Positions 57,209-64,000 of a stretch of 64,000 nt of DNA are shown piece by piece (positions within the stretch are counted from its first letter, which is position 1; each line of letters starts with the position of its first letter). The notes under the pieces were generated by a model, which saw nothing but the letters and a program-made list of their open reading frames with translations, was not told the origin of the DNA and made no database searches. Origin of the DNA: Blastococcus sp. VKM Ac-2987 (GTDB lineage: Bacteria; Actinomycetota; Actinomycetes; Mycobacteriales; Geodermatophilaceae); assembly GCF_026967805.1 (NCBI RefSeq), contig NZ_JAPVBG010000001.1:1612047-1676046 (forward strand). The letters are read 5' to 3'. A program made the position numbers and the translations under genes.

Positions 57209-60106
57209 TCACCGCGGCACCGGAAGGGCAACAGCGCTGGTCTCGGCGAGGAGGACGTCGCGCACGGCCGCGGGATCGGCCGGACGGCCGAACAGGTAGC
57301 CCTGGACCCGGTCGCACGTCATCTCCTGCAGCGCCTCCGCCTGGGCGGAGGTCTCCACGCCCTCGGCCACGATGCGGAGGCCGAGGCCGCGGGCGAGGCC
57401 GATGATCCCCGCGATGAGCGGCGACGAGGGGGCGGTGTCGGTGAGCTGAGAGGTGAAGGACCGGTCGATCTTGAGCTCGGTGACCGGCAGCCGCTGGAGC
57501 TGCGCCAGCGAGGAGTAGCCGGTCCCGAAGTCGTCCACGGAGATGCCGACACCGAGGGCGCGGAGGTGCTCCAGGTGGCCGTGGCGGGTGGCGACCTCGG
57601 TGAGCACCTGGCTCTCGGTCACCTCCAGGGTCAGCGACCGTGCGGGCAGCCCGGTCTCGGCGAGGAGGTGGAGCACGGATCCGGCGAAGTCAGGGTCGGT
57701 GAGCTGGACGGCGGAGACGTTGACGGCCACCTCCAGGTCCAATCCGTCCGCTCGCCAGGCCGCGACGGTCCCGCACGCTTCGCGGAGGACGTGGTCACCG
57801 ATGTCCCGGATCTGGCCGCTGGCCTCGGCGAGGGGGATGAAGATGTCGGGCGGGACGGGCCCGAGGGTGGGGTGCTGCCAGCGCGCGAGGGCCTCGACGG
57901 CGACGACCTGGCCGCTGACCAGATCGACCTGCGACTGCAGGTGGACGACGATCTCACCTCGGCCGATCGCGCCGTGCAGGTCGGTCTCCAGGCGCAGGTG
58001 CTCTCTGACCCGCTGCTCCGGCGGACCCTGAGATCCGGCTTTGCGCCGGTGCATGTCCTCTTCGGCGCGCTCGAGCAGGCCCTGTGCCATGTCCCGGACG
58101 GCGTCATCGGTCACGTGCTCGGACGACTCGGCCACGGCGACGCCGATTGCCAGTTCGACGAAGACCTCGTCGTCCCCAGTCCGTACCGGGGCCGCGAGCA
58201 AGCGGTGGATCCGGTCGGCCACCTCACGGGCACCTGGCTCCGTGGTGCCGGGGAGCAGGACGGCGAACTCGTCGCCGCTGAACCGGGCCACGGTGTCGTG
58301 GTCGCGCACCGCCGACCGCAGCCGGTGGGCGACCTCTGCGAGCACCTCGTCTCCGGCGCCGTGCCCGAGGCTGTCGTTGACTCGCTTGAGCCGGCGGACG
58401 TCGCAGAAGAGAAGTGCGGTGCGGGCGGCGGGGCCATCGGGCCGGCTGAGCGCGGTCTGCATCCGCGCGTGGAGGAGCCCGCGATTCGGCAGGCCGGTGA
58501 GCGGGTCGTGTGCGGCCCGGTGCCGGATTTCGTCGAGCAGGTGTGTGTTGTCCAACGCCACGCCGGCCAGGCCGGCCAGGCCCCACAGGCGTTCGGTCGT
58601 CCCCTCACCGAGCGCGGCCGGCGGTCGGCTGTGCGCCCAGTAGGCGAGGACGATCCCCACGAGCCGGTCGTCGACCTTGATCGGCACCCCGCCCATGGCG
58701 GTCACGCCGAAAACGCGCAGGACCTCATCGGCCCAGGACGAGCTCGACCGGTCGACCAGCATCGGGGCGCCCACGGCGATCAGCTCGCACAGCTCGGGGC
58801 TGTCGTCCGTGCTCGTGACGAAGCCGGCGGCCCGGTCGGCCAGGTCCGGCGGCCAGCCGCTGAGACCGGCGATCCAGACGGACTCGCTCTCGGCGTCCCA
58901 CAGCGCTACGGCGGCGCGGTCGGCGTCGCAGAGATTGGGCACGGCGTCGGCGATGGTCTGGGCGATCTGCTGGGCCTCCCGGCGCCCCGCGAGCGACCGG
59001 GCCACGGTGAGGAGCAGTCGTGCGGTCTCCTCCTGCTCGCGGGCCTCGGCCAGCGTTGCCGTCATCTCGATGGCGGCTGCCGCGTGCCGGGCGTAGGCGG
59101 TGAGCAGTTCGACGTCGCCGGGAAGGGTGTCCTGACCTGGCCAGGCGACGACGGCTAGCACGCCGTAGTCCCGCGTCGCGGAGGTGACCGGCACGGACAG
59201 CACTGTGGTGCCGCCGACCTGCCGGCAGCCGACCTCGAGCCGGGCGTCCCCGAGCGCGGCCAGTACCGAGGAGCCCAGACCACGGGAACGCACGTGCCGC
59301 TTCCCGTGGGGCAGTCGGACGTCGAGCACGTAGCCGGGGGCGTGCACGGCGCGGTCCGCACGTTCGGCGACGCGGTCGAGGGTGTCCTCGAGGGAATCCG
59401 CGCTGAGCAGGTCGGTGGCGGCCTCCTGCAGGTCCTGCAGCCGCTGCTCCGCGTCCGCGACGGGCATGTGGACGGTGTTACCAGCCGTCGGGCGGCGCCG
59501 GCCGCGACCACGCCACCAGGAGGACGTCTGCTGCTCCTGCCAGGTGACCGTGTACTCGCACTGCGGGGCGCCGTCGACCTGGCAGGTCCAGTGCTCGACG
59601 ACCGCCGGGGGGAGACCGAACAGCACCGGGGCCTTGCGGAGCATCCCGATGTTGTAGTCGCAGTCCACGCGACCGGGGGAGTGCGGTGGCAGCACGCGCC
59701 AGGCCAGCCGCGCCGTCCCGTCCGCGGCCGACTCGCAGCGGAACACGGCGGAGGTGTCCAGGCGGGTGGAGACTCGCGAGACCTGTCGGAGCAGTCCGGC
59801 AGGGGTCCCGAAGGTCGTCAGCAGGCGCCGCAGCGCCACCACCGCAGGGTCCGACATGGCGGCATCGCCGAGCGCGAGCCCGATCCGCGGGTCGCCGAGT
59901 TCCTCAGCAGCCGCATCGAACAGTCGCAGCTTCTCCGGGTACGACACCCGCCCCCGGAGGCTCAGCAGCAGAGTGCGCCTGTCGGCAAGTCCTGCGCGGT
60001 CGAGCACCCGCTCAACGGCGCCCTCGCCGCCCCGCGCGGCCACCACGCGCAGCAGCAGCCGCGTGGTGATCGTGGAGGTTCCCGCCAGTGGTGTCGCCTC
60101 GTCCAC
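57209..60106 (-). CDS. GAF-GGDEF-EAL protein with an AraC-type N-terminal domain
   Basis: The 965-residue cytoplasmic protein begins with about 190 residues resembling the ligand-binding domain of AraC-type regulators (EELGDPRIGLALGDAAMSDPAVVALRRLL split over about 70-100, then HWTCQVDGAPQCEYTVTW). One or two GAF-like domains follow (about 230-530), then a cyclase domain with SGDEF at 610-614 and an EAL domain with EAL at 738-740 followed by ARWQHP. NVSAVQ, EVTESQ, DDFGTGYSS and KIDRS are intact. SGDEF is a tolerated variant, so cyclase activity is possible but uncertain; the phosphodiesterase looks intact. The GTG at 60106 gives the start. Confidence 0.88.
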   Translation of the reverse strand: MDEATPLAGTSTITTRLLLRVVAARGGEGAVERVLDRAGLADRRTLLLSLRGRVSYPEKLRLFDAAAEELGDPRIGLALGDAAMSDPAVVALRRLLTTFGTPAGLLRQVSRVSTRLDTSAVFRCESAADGTARLAWRVLPPHSPGRVDCDYNIGMLRKAPVLFGLPPAVVEHWTCQVDGAPQCEYTVTWQEQQTSSWWRGRGRRRPTAGNTVHMPVADAEQRLQDLQEAATDLLSADSLEDTLDRVAERADRAVHAPGYVLDVRLPHGKRHVRSRGLGSSVLAALGDARLEVGCRQVGGTTVLSVPVTSATRDYGVLAVVAWPGQDTLPGDVELLTAYARHAAAAIEMTATLAEAREQEETARLLLTVARSLAGRREAQQIAQTIADAVPNLCDADRAAVALWDAESESVWIAGLSGWPPDLADRAAGFVTSTDDSPELCELIAVGAPMLVDRSSSSWADEVLRVFGVTAMGGVPIKVDDRLVGIVLAYWAHSRPPAALGEGTTERLWGLAGLAGVALDNTHLLDEIRHRAAHDPLTGLPNRGLLHARMQTALSRPDGPAARTALLFCDVRRLKRVNDSLGHGAGDEVLAEVAHRLRSAVRDHDTVARFSGDEFAVLLPGTTEPGAREVADRIHRLLAAPVRTGDDEVFVELAIGVAVAESSEHVTDDAVRDMAQGLLERAEEDMHRRKAGSQGPPEQRVREHLRLETDLHGAIGRGEIVVHLQSQVDLVSGQVVAVEALARWQHPTLGPVPPDIFIPLAEASGQIRDIGDHVLREACGTVAAWRADGLDLEVAVNVSAVQLTDPDFAGSVLHLLAETGLPARSLTLEVTESQVLTEVATRHGHLEHLRALGVGISVDDFGTGYSSLAQLQRLPVTELKIDRSFTSQLTDTAPSSPLIAGIIGLARGLGLRIVAEGVETSAQAEALQEMTCDRVQGYLFGRPADPAAVRDVLLAETSAVALPVPR

Positions 60107-60669
60107 GGTGCCCCCCGTCCTGTCCGGCCCGGGTGCTGACGTTCAGCCACCGACTCTGCCTTCCCCGCCGGTATCGGTCGATCGCGTCTCGGCTTGAGGC
60201 TCCGAGCGCGCCCGTCTGCCCCGCAAGGGTGTCGTGGCCCCGCGCGGATCGTCCGTCGAGCACGACCGCCGACGCCCGGCGCCGGACTCATCTCGACAAC
60301 AGCGTGGTGAACGTGGCGCCTCCGTCGGTGGACTCCAGCAGGCCGTCGTCGATCACCACGGGGACGCGCAGGTCGCCGTCGGCGGTGATTGCGCCGACCG
60401 CCTGCGGCGTCCCGTCCTCCATCCGGGCGAACCTGACCGGCCAGGACAACGACCCGGCCCCGGTCGGCGGCGAGAGGCGGAGAACCGGGCGCTGCGGGCG
60501 TTGCCAGCGCCCCATCGGCCGTCTCCCGACCGGCAACGCCACTCCGTCCGCAGGGCGCTTCCAGGGAGTGGAAGCTCCGCTTCGTGACCGCTCCGTGATG
60601 TGTCTAGCGTCACAGCCGCTCAGTCTCCGCACCGGCGCGAACGTCCCCACTGAACGGAGCTCGACTGCC
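60107..60669. other. Intergenic region with a gene remnant
   Basis: About 560 bases between the divergent GAF-GGDEF-EAL and esterase genes. It holds the BNR-like remnant at 60288-60422 on the minus strand. The rest shows no supported gene and must contain both promoters. Confidence 0.45.
60288..60422 (-). pseudogene. Remnant of a BNR/Asp-box repeat protein C-terminus
   Basis: From an ATG at 60422 the minus strand encodes MEDGTPQAVGAITADGDLRV, then VIDDGLLESTDGGATFTTLL and a TGA. STDGGATF fits the Asp-box SxDxGxTF of sialidase-like and BNR-repeat proteins. In-frame codons upstream (LSPPTGAGSLSWPVRFA) also look coding, but no full protein can be built. It is probably the tail of a deleted gene; a short real protein cannot be excluded. 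Confidence 0.45.
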
Positions 60670-61734
60670 ATGCACCCCACCGCACGTACCGCCCGGAGGA
60701 GCCTGGCCGCCGGCTGCGGCCTCGCCGCCGCGCTCGCCGTCACGCTCGCCGCCCCGGCCTCCGCCGCGCCGCCGGCCGCACCCACCGTGGTCGGCGACCT
60801 CGCCTACGGCCCGGCGTCCCCGGGCAACCTGCTCGACCTGCACCTGCCGGACGTCCGCGGGAAGGGCGACCTGCCGCTGGTCATCTGGCACTCGGGCTCC
60901 GCGTGGTTCAGCAACGACGTCAAGACCGGCGAGCAGGCGCTGGACGTCGTCGCGGAGTTCACCGGCCGCGGCTACGCCGTCGCGGCGATCAACGTGCGCT
61001 CCAGCTTCGACGCCCGCTTCCCGGCACAGGGCCACGACGTGCGCGCCGCCGTCCGCTACCTGCGGGAGAACGCCGACCGGTACGGCCTCGACCCGGACCG
61101 CTTCGCGTTCATGGGTAACTCGTCGGGCGGCTGGTCGGCGGCGTTCGCCGCGACCACGAGCGACGAGCTCGAACTGCCCGGGGAGACAGGCGTGGACGGG
61201 ACGTCGAGCGCCGTCCAGGTGGCCGTGCCGTTCTTCCCGCCGACGGACTTCCTGTCGATGGACACCTTCGCGGCCGAGAACGACCTGCCGATGCAGCCCG
61301 GCATCTACCCCCACGACGCGCCGGACTCCCCGGAGAGCCGGCTGATCGAGTGCCCCGGTGAGGTCTTCCCGACCGAGCTCGTGAGCATCCAGGCGTGCCC
61401 GGCGGAGACCGAGGCGGCCGACCCGAGCAGCTACATCGAGGGCGACGAGATCCCCATCTGGGTGCTCCACGGCCTGGCCGACCCGCTGCTGCCCTACAAC
61501 CAGAGCCAGCTCGTCTACGACACGACGACGGCGGAGGGGAACGAGGCGCGATTCACCCTCGTGCCGGGCGCCGGACACTCGGTCGACGACATCATCGGCG
61601 CCCGGGAGTCGACGACGTGGCTCACGAACGCCTACGGGCGCGAGCGGGTCGTCCACCGCGCCGCGCCGAGCTGGCACGACATCGACCGGTTCCTGCGCCT
61701 CGGTTTCGCCCAGGCGGAGCGGGCCGGCCGCTGA
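60670..61734 (+). CDS. Secreted alpha/beta hydrolase (esterase-like)
   Basis: The 354-residue protein has a signal peptide (RRSLAAGCGLAAALAVTLAAPASA cut near ASA-AP) and an alpha/beta hydrolase fold of the BD-FAE/carboxylesterase type. IWHSGSAWFSND is the oxyanion region, the nucleophile is in FMGNSSGGW, Asp in LHGLADPLLPYN and His in GAGHSVDD. Four cysteines outside the signal peptide could form disulfides, as expected for an exported enzyme. Substrate unknown. The ATG at 60670 is preceded by GGAG. A perfect 15-bp hairpin follows 18 bases after the stop. Confidence 0.88.
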   Translation: MHPTARTARRSLAAGCGLAAALAVTLAAPASAAPPAAPTVVGDLAYGPASPGNLLDLHLPDVRGKGDLPLVIWHSGSAWFSNDVKTGEQALDVVAEFTGRGYAVAAINVRSSFDARFPAQGHDVRAAVRYLRENADRYGLDPDRFAFMGNSSGGWSAAFAATTSDELELPGETGVDGTSSAVQVAVPFFPPTDFLSMDTFAAENDLPMQPGIYPHDAPDSPESRLIECPGEVFPTELVSIQACPAETEAADPSSYIEGDEIPIWVLHGLADPLLPYNQSQLVYDTTTAEGNEARFTLVPGAGHSVDDIIGARESTTWLTNAYGRERVVHRAAPSWHDIDRFLRLGFAQAERAGR

Positions 61735-61752
61735 GCCGGCAGGCGGCGTGCG

Positions 61753-61785
61753 CCGGCGCCCGACTTCGCGGAAGTCGGGCGCCGG
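61753..61785 (+). terminator. Stem-loop terminator of the secreted esterase gene
   Basis: CCGGCGCCCGACTTC and GAAGTCGGGCGCCGG form a perfect 15-bp stem around GCG, 18 bases past the stop. No U-tract. It shares the core GACTTC...GAAGTC with the next hairpin. Confidence 0.7.
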
Positions 61786-61799
61786 GCCGTCCTCCAGGG

Positions 61800-61820
61800 G
61801 CCGACTTCCCGGAAGTCGGC
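61800..61820 (-). terminator. Stem-loop terminator of the ABC transporter operon
   Basis: GCCGACTTCC and GGAAGTCGGC form a perfect palindrome around a single base, 14 bases past the stop of the ATPase gene on the minus strand. Confidence 0.6.
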
Positions 61821-61834
61821 GCCTGGCCAGCCGG

Positions 61835-62686
61835 TCAGAACCCCGAGTGGTCCGGGGCCGCGGGCGCAGGGCCGGACACCGGTCCGGCGGCCACGGGCTG
61901 CGCGGCCTCGGTGGCGTCCTTCTCCTCCTTGGCCCGGTGGATCTGCTCGTAGACCCGCGCCCGCAGCTCGGCGAAGCGCGGCGAGGAGCGGGTGGTGAGC
62001 TGGTCCCGCTCGTCGGGGAGATCGATGGCCAGGTCGTCGCGGATCACCGTCGGCGAGTTGGACAGGATCAGCACCCGCTGACCCAGGTAGACCGCCTCGT
62101 CGATGTCGTGGGTGACGAAGAGCGTGGTGACCTGGAACCGGTGCCACAGGTCGCGGATGAGGTCCTCGAGGTCGGCGCGGGTCTGCGCATCGACGGCGGC
62201 GAACGGCTCGTCCATGAGCAGCACGTGCGGCTCGTAGGCCACCGCGCGGGCGATCGCCACCCGCTGCTGCATGCCACCGGAGAGCTGCCACGGGTAGGCC
62301 GCGTGCGCCTCCGCGAGCCCGACCGCGGCCAGCGACTCCTCCACCAGCTCCGTGCGGCGGGCGGTGGGCAGCTTCTTCTGCTTGAGCGGCAGCTCGACGT
62401 TCTCCCGCACCGTCATCCAGGGGAAGAGGCTGCGACCGTACTCCTGGAACACCACGGCCATGCCCGGCGGCGGGCCCTGGACGCGGGTGCCCTCGAGCAG
62501 CACCTCGCCCTCGGTCGGGTCGAGCAGCCCCGACATGATCTTCAGCAGCGTCGTCTTCCCGCAGCCCGAGGGGCCGACCAGGCAGGCGAGCTCGCCGGCC
62601 TGCAGGGTGAACGTCAGGTCGCGGACGGCCTCCACCGTGCGGTCCCTGCTCTCGTAGACCTTCTTGATGCCGCGGACGTCGAGCAC
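61835..62686 (-). CDS. ABC transporter ATPase, nitrate/sulfonate/taurine class
   Basis: The 283-residue protein has a complete ABC ATPase: Walker A GPSGCGKTT (about residues 39-47), Q-loop FQEYGRSLFPW, signature LSGGMQQR, Walker B VLLMDEPFAAVD and switch His in FVTHDIDEA. The Q-loop and LFPW pattern fit the SsuB/TauB/NrtD group of importers. A Pro/Ala-rich tail ends it. Two permease genes follow upstream; the substrate-binding protein gene is expected outside the window. Confidence 0.93.
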   Translation of the reverse strand: MLDVRGIKKVYESRDRTVEAVRDLTFTLQAGELACLVGPSGCGKTTLLKIMSGLLDPTEGEVLLEGTRVQGPPPGMAVVFQEYGRSLFPWMTVRENVELPLKQKKLPTARRTELVEESLAAVGLAEAHAAYPWQLSGGMQQRVAIARAVAYEPHVLLMDEPFAAVDAQTRADLEDLIRDLWHRFQVTTLFVTHDIDEAVYLGQRVLILSNSPTVIRDDLAIDLPDERDQLTTRSSPRFAELRARVYEQIHRAKEEKDATEAAQPVAAGPVSGPAPAAPDHSGF

Positions 62687-62713
62687 GGGGGTCCCCTTCC
62701 CGGGAGTGAGAGG

Positions 62714-63487
62714 TCAGGAGGAGCGCTGCGCGCGGCGCAGGCCGTGGTACCACGCGAGCTGCCGGCTCTCGACGATCCGGAACAGCAGGGCCAGGAGGAA
62801 GCCGAGCAGGCCGAGCATGAGCATGCCCGCCCAGGTCTCCGGGATCGCGAAGCTGCGCTGCGCCTGGACGACCGCGTAGCCCAGCCCGTTGGTGGCGGCG
62901 AACAGCTCGCTGATGACCATGAGGATGATCGCGACCGACAGCCCCTGGCGGAGCCCGGCGAAGATCTGCGGGCTGGCGCTGGGCAGCACCAGGTGCCGCA
63001 GCCGCGACCAGCCGCGCAGGCCGTAGACGCGGCCGGTGTCGCTGAGCACCTCGTCGACGGCGCGCACGCCCTCGACGGTGTTCAGCAGGATCGGCCACAT
63101 GCAGCCGAAGGCGATGACGACGATCTTCATGCCGTCACCGAGGCCGAACAGCAGGATGAAGATCGGCACCAGCACCGGCGGCGGGATGGCCCGGAAGAAC
63201 TCGAAGACCGGCTCGGTCAGCGCCCGGACCGTGCGCGACGTGCCGATCAGCACGCCGAGGACGAGGGACACCAGGACGGCGAGGGCGTAGCCGGCCGCCA
63301 GCCGGTAGAGGCTGGGCCAGACGTCGGAGACCAGGCGCGGGCCGAACCACTCCTCGACCAGGCTGTCGAGGATCTCCGACAGCGGCGGGAAGAAGAAGCT
63401 GGTGCTGCCGGCGCTGGCGAACCACCAGGCGGTGAGCAGGATGACCGGCAGGCCGACGGTCATCGCGACCCGGCGCAGCACGCTCAT
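62714..63487 (-). CDS. ABC transporter permease, SsuC/TauC class
   Basis: The 257-residue protein has six membrane helices and the BPD-transport inner membrane pattern with FEFFRAIPPPVLVPIFILLFGLGDGMKIVVIAFG and the EAA-type loop AIILMVISELFAATNGLG. The ATG at 63487 has GGAGG seven bases before it and overlaps the previous permease stop as ATGA. It forms a heteromeric pore with the neighbouring permease. Confidence 0.92.
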   Translation of the reverse strand: MSVLRRVAMTVGLPVILLTAWWFASAGSTSFFFPPLSEILDSLVEEWFGPRLVSDVWPSLYRLAAGYALAVLVSLVLGVLIGTSRTVRALTEPVFEFFRAIPPPVLVPIFILLFGLGDGMKIVVIAFGCMWPILLNTVEGVRAVDEVLSDTGRVYGLRGWSRLRHLVLPSASPQIFAGLRQGLSVAIILMVISELFAATNGLGYAVVQAQRSFAIPETWAGMLMLGLLGFLLALLFRIVESRQLAWYHGLRRAQRSS

Positions 63488-64000
63488 GCCGCCACCTCCG
63501 CTCGCTGGGACGGGTGCCACGAGAGCGCCCGCCGCTCGACGGTCCGGAAGACCAGGTTGACGATCACGCCGAGGATGCCCGTGACGACCACGATGGCGTA
63601 GGTGGCGGCGACCGCACCGCTGCTCTGCGCGTTGTTGAGCAGCTGACCCAGGCCCGGGGTGCCGATGACCAGCTCGGCGGTGACCGCGAGGATCAGCGCG
63701 ACGGCGGCGCCCAGCCGCAGCCCGGTCATCACGTACGGCAGCGCGGTGGGCCAGGTGACGTGCCGGACCCGCGCCCAGGGGCCCAGCCCGTAGGCGCGCG
63801 CGGTGTCCTGCGCGACCGGGTCGACGTCCTGCACGCCGTAGAGGACCTGGATGAGGATCTGCCAGAAGGCCGCGTAGACCACCAGGAGCAGCTCGCTCTC
63901 CAGGTCGTTGCCGTACAGCAGGACGGCGATCGGGATGAGCGCCACCGACGGGATCGGGCGCAGGAACTCGATGGTGGAGGCGGTGAACTCCCGGGCGAAC
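63484..64000 (-). CDS. ABC transporter permease, SsuC/TauC class (partial, cut by window edge)
   Basis: The frame is open to the edge of the window and reads EFLRPIPSVALIPIAVLLYG near it, the conserved motif of SsuC/TauC permeases. The EAA loop AVTAELVIGTPGLGQLLNNA follows. About 171 C-terminal residues are present and the N-terminal part lies beyond base 64000. The internal GTG at 63945 is not the true start because conserved residues precede it. Confidence 0.9.
   Translation of the reverse strand, partial: FAREFTASTIEFLRPIPSVALIPIAVLLYGNDLESELLLVVYAAFWQILIQVLYGVQDVDPVAQDTARAYGLGPWARVRHVTWPTALPYVMTGLRLGAAVALILAVTAELVIGTPGLGQLLNNAQSSGAVAATYAIVVVTGILGVIVNLVFRTVERRALSWHPSQRAEVAA

Overview
The window is very GC-rich DNA with strong G/C bias at third codon positions. 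Its gene content (NDMA-type alcohol dehydrogenase, glucosyl-3-phosphoglycerate synthase, menaquinone genes, actinobacterial selenium-type formate dehydrogenase) points to a high-GC actinomycete. The family Geodermatophilaceae (Blastococcus, Geodermatophilus and relatives) is the best fit, chiefly because the formate dehydrogenase has an in-frame UAG at its selenocysteine position, a recoding reported for Geodermatophilus and Blastococcus.

Layout. (1) 1-5144: end of an unknown + strand gene, then a four-gene minus-strand polysaccharide operon (GT2 synthase, tiny membrane protein, GT-C membrane glycosyltransferase, NodB-type deacetylase) joined by stop/start overlaps, and a doubtful small gene. 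(2) 5282-8897: a membrane GGDEF-EAL protein, an S-adenosylmethionine-decarboxylase-like protein and an acyltransferase of the GNAT/autoinducer-synthase fold. (3) 9318-33908: a large exopolysaccharide locus. It contains a proline-rich repeat protein, the priming polyprenyl-phosphate sugar transferase, a nucleotide-sugar cassette (cytidylyltransferase, C-methyltransferase, PIG-L deacetylase, PLP aminotransferase, epimerase, DUF4910 peptidase-like protein, RmlC-like epimerase), a pyruvyl transferase and GT4, then a minus-strand operon of glycosyltransferases, flippase, Wzy-like polymerase, Wzz/CpsD-like co-polymerase and a beta-helix lipoprotein. (4) 34196-39652: formate dehydrogenase operon fdhA-fdhB-nrfD. 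fdhA is read as one 1,099-residue selenoprotein: Sec190 is encoded by UAG (39083-39085) and followed after 11 nt by a near-ideal bacterial SECIS hairpin (39053-39071) with the spacing of E. coli fdhF. (5) 39792-46860: camelysin/TasA-like exported protein, degenerate SGNH protein, small proteins, gpgS, glycerophosphodiesterase, HAD phosphatase, NDMA-type alcohol dehydrogenase and a divergent TetR regulator. (6) 46920-52743: TetR regulator, menB, Nudix, MaoC, LOG, alpha/beta hydrolase and a geranylgeranyl-reductase-like flavoprotein. (7) 52740-64000: a GGDEF remnant, a membrane-anchored unknown, a secreted M6 metalloprotease, tRNA-Ser(UGA), an ANTAR-domain remnant, a GAF-GGDEF-EAL protein, a BNR-like remnant, a secreted esterase-like protein, and part of an ABC importer of the nitrate/sulfonate/taurine class.

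The main discovery-type signal is the UAG-coded selenocysteine. UAG also ends at least five ordinary genes here, including fdhB two bases before nrfD, so recoding must depend on the hairpin and on a selenocysteine tRNA and SelB that lie outside this window. Other notable points are the AdoMetDC-like/acyltransferase pair, the nucleotide-sugar cassette without a 4,6-dehydratase, several enzymes with altered catalytic motifs, three gene remnants, and a set of long stem-loops without U-tracts at gene ends.
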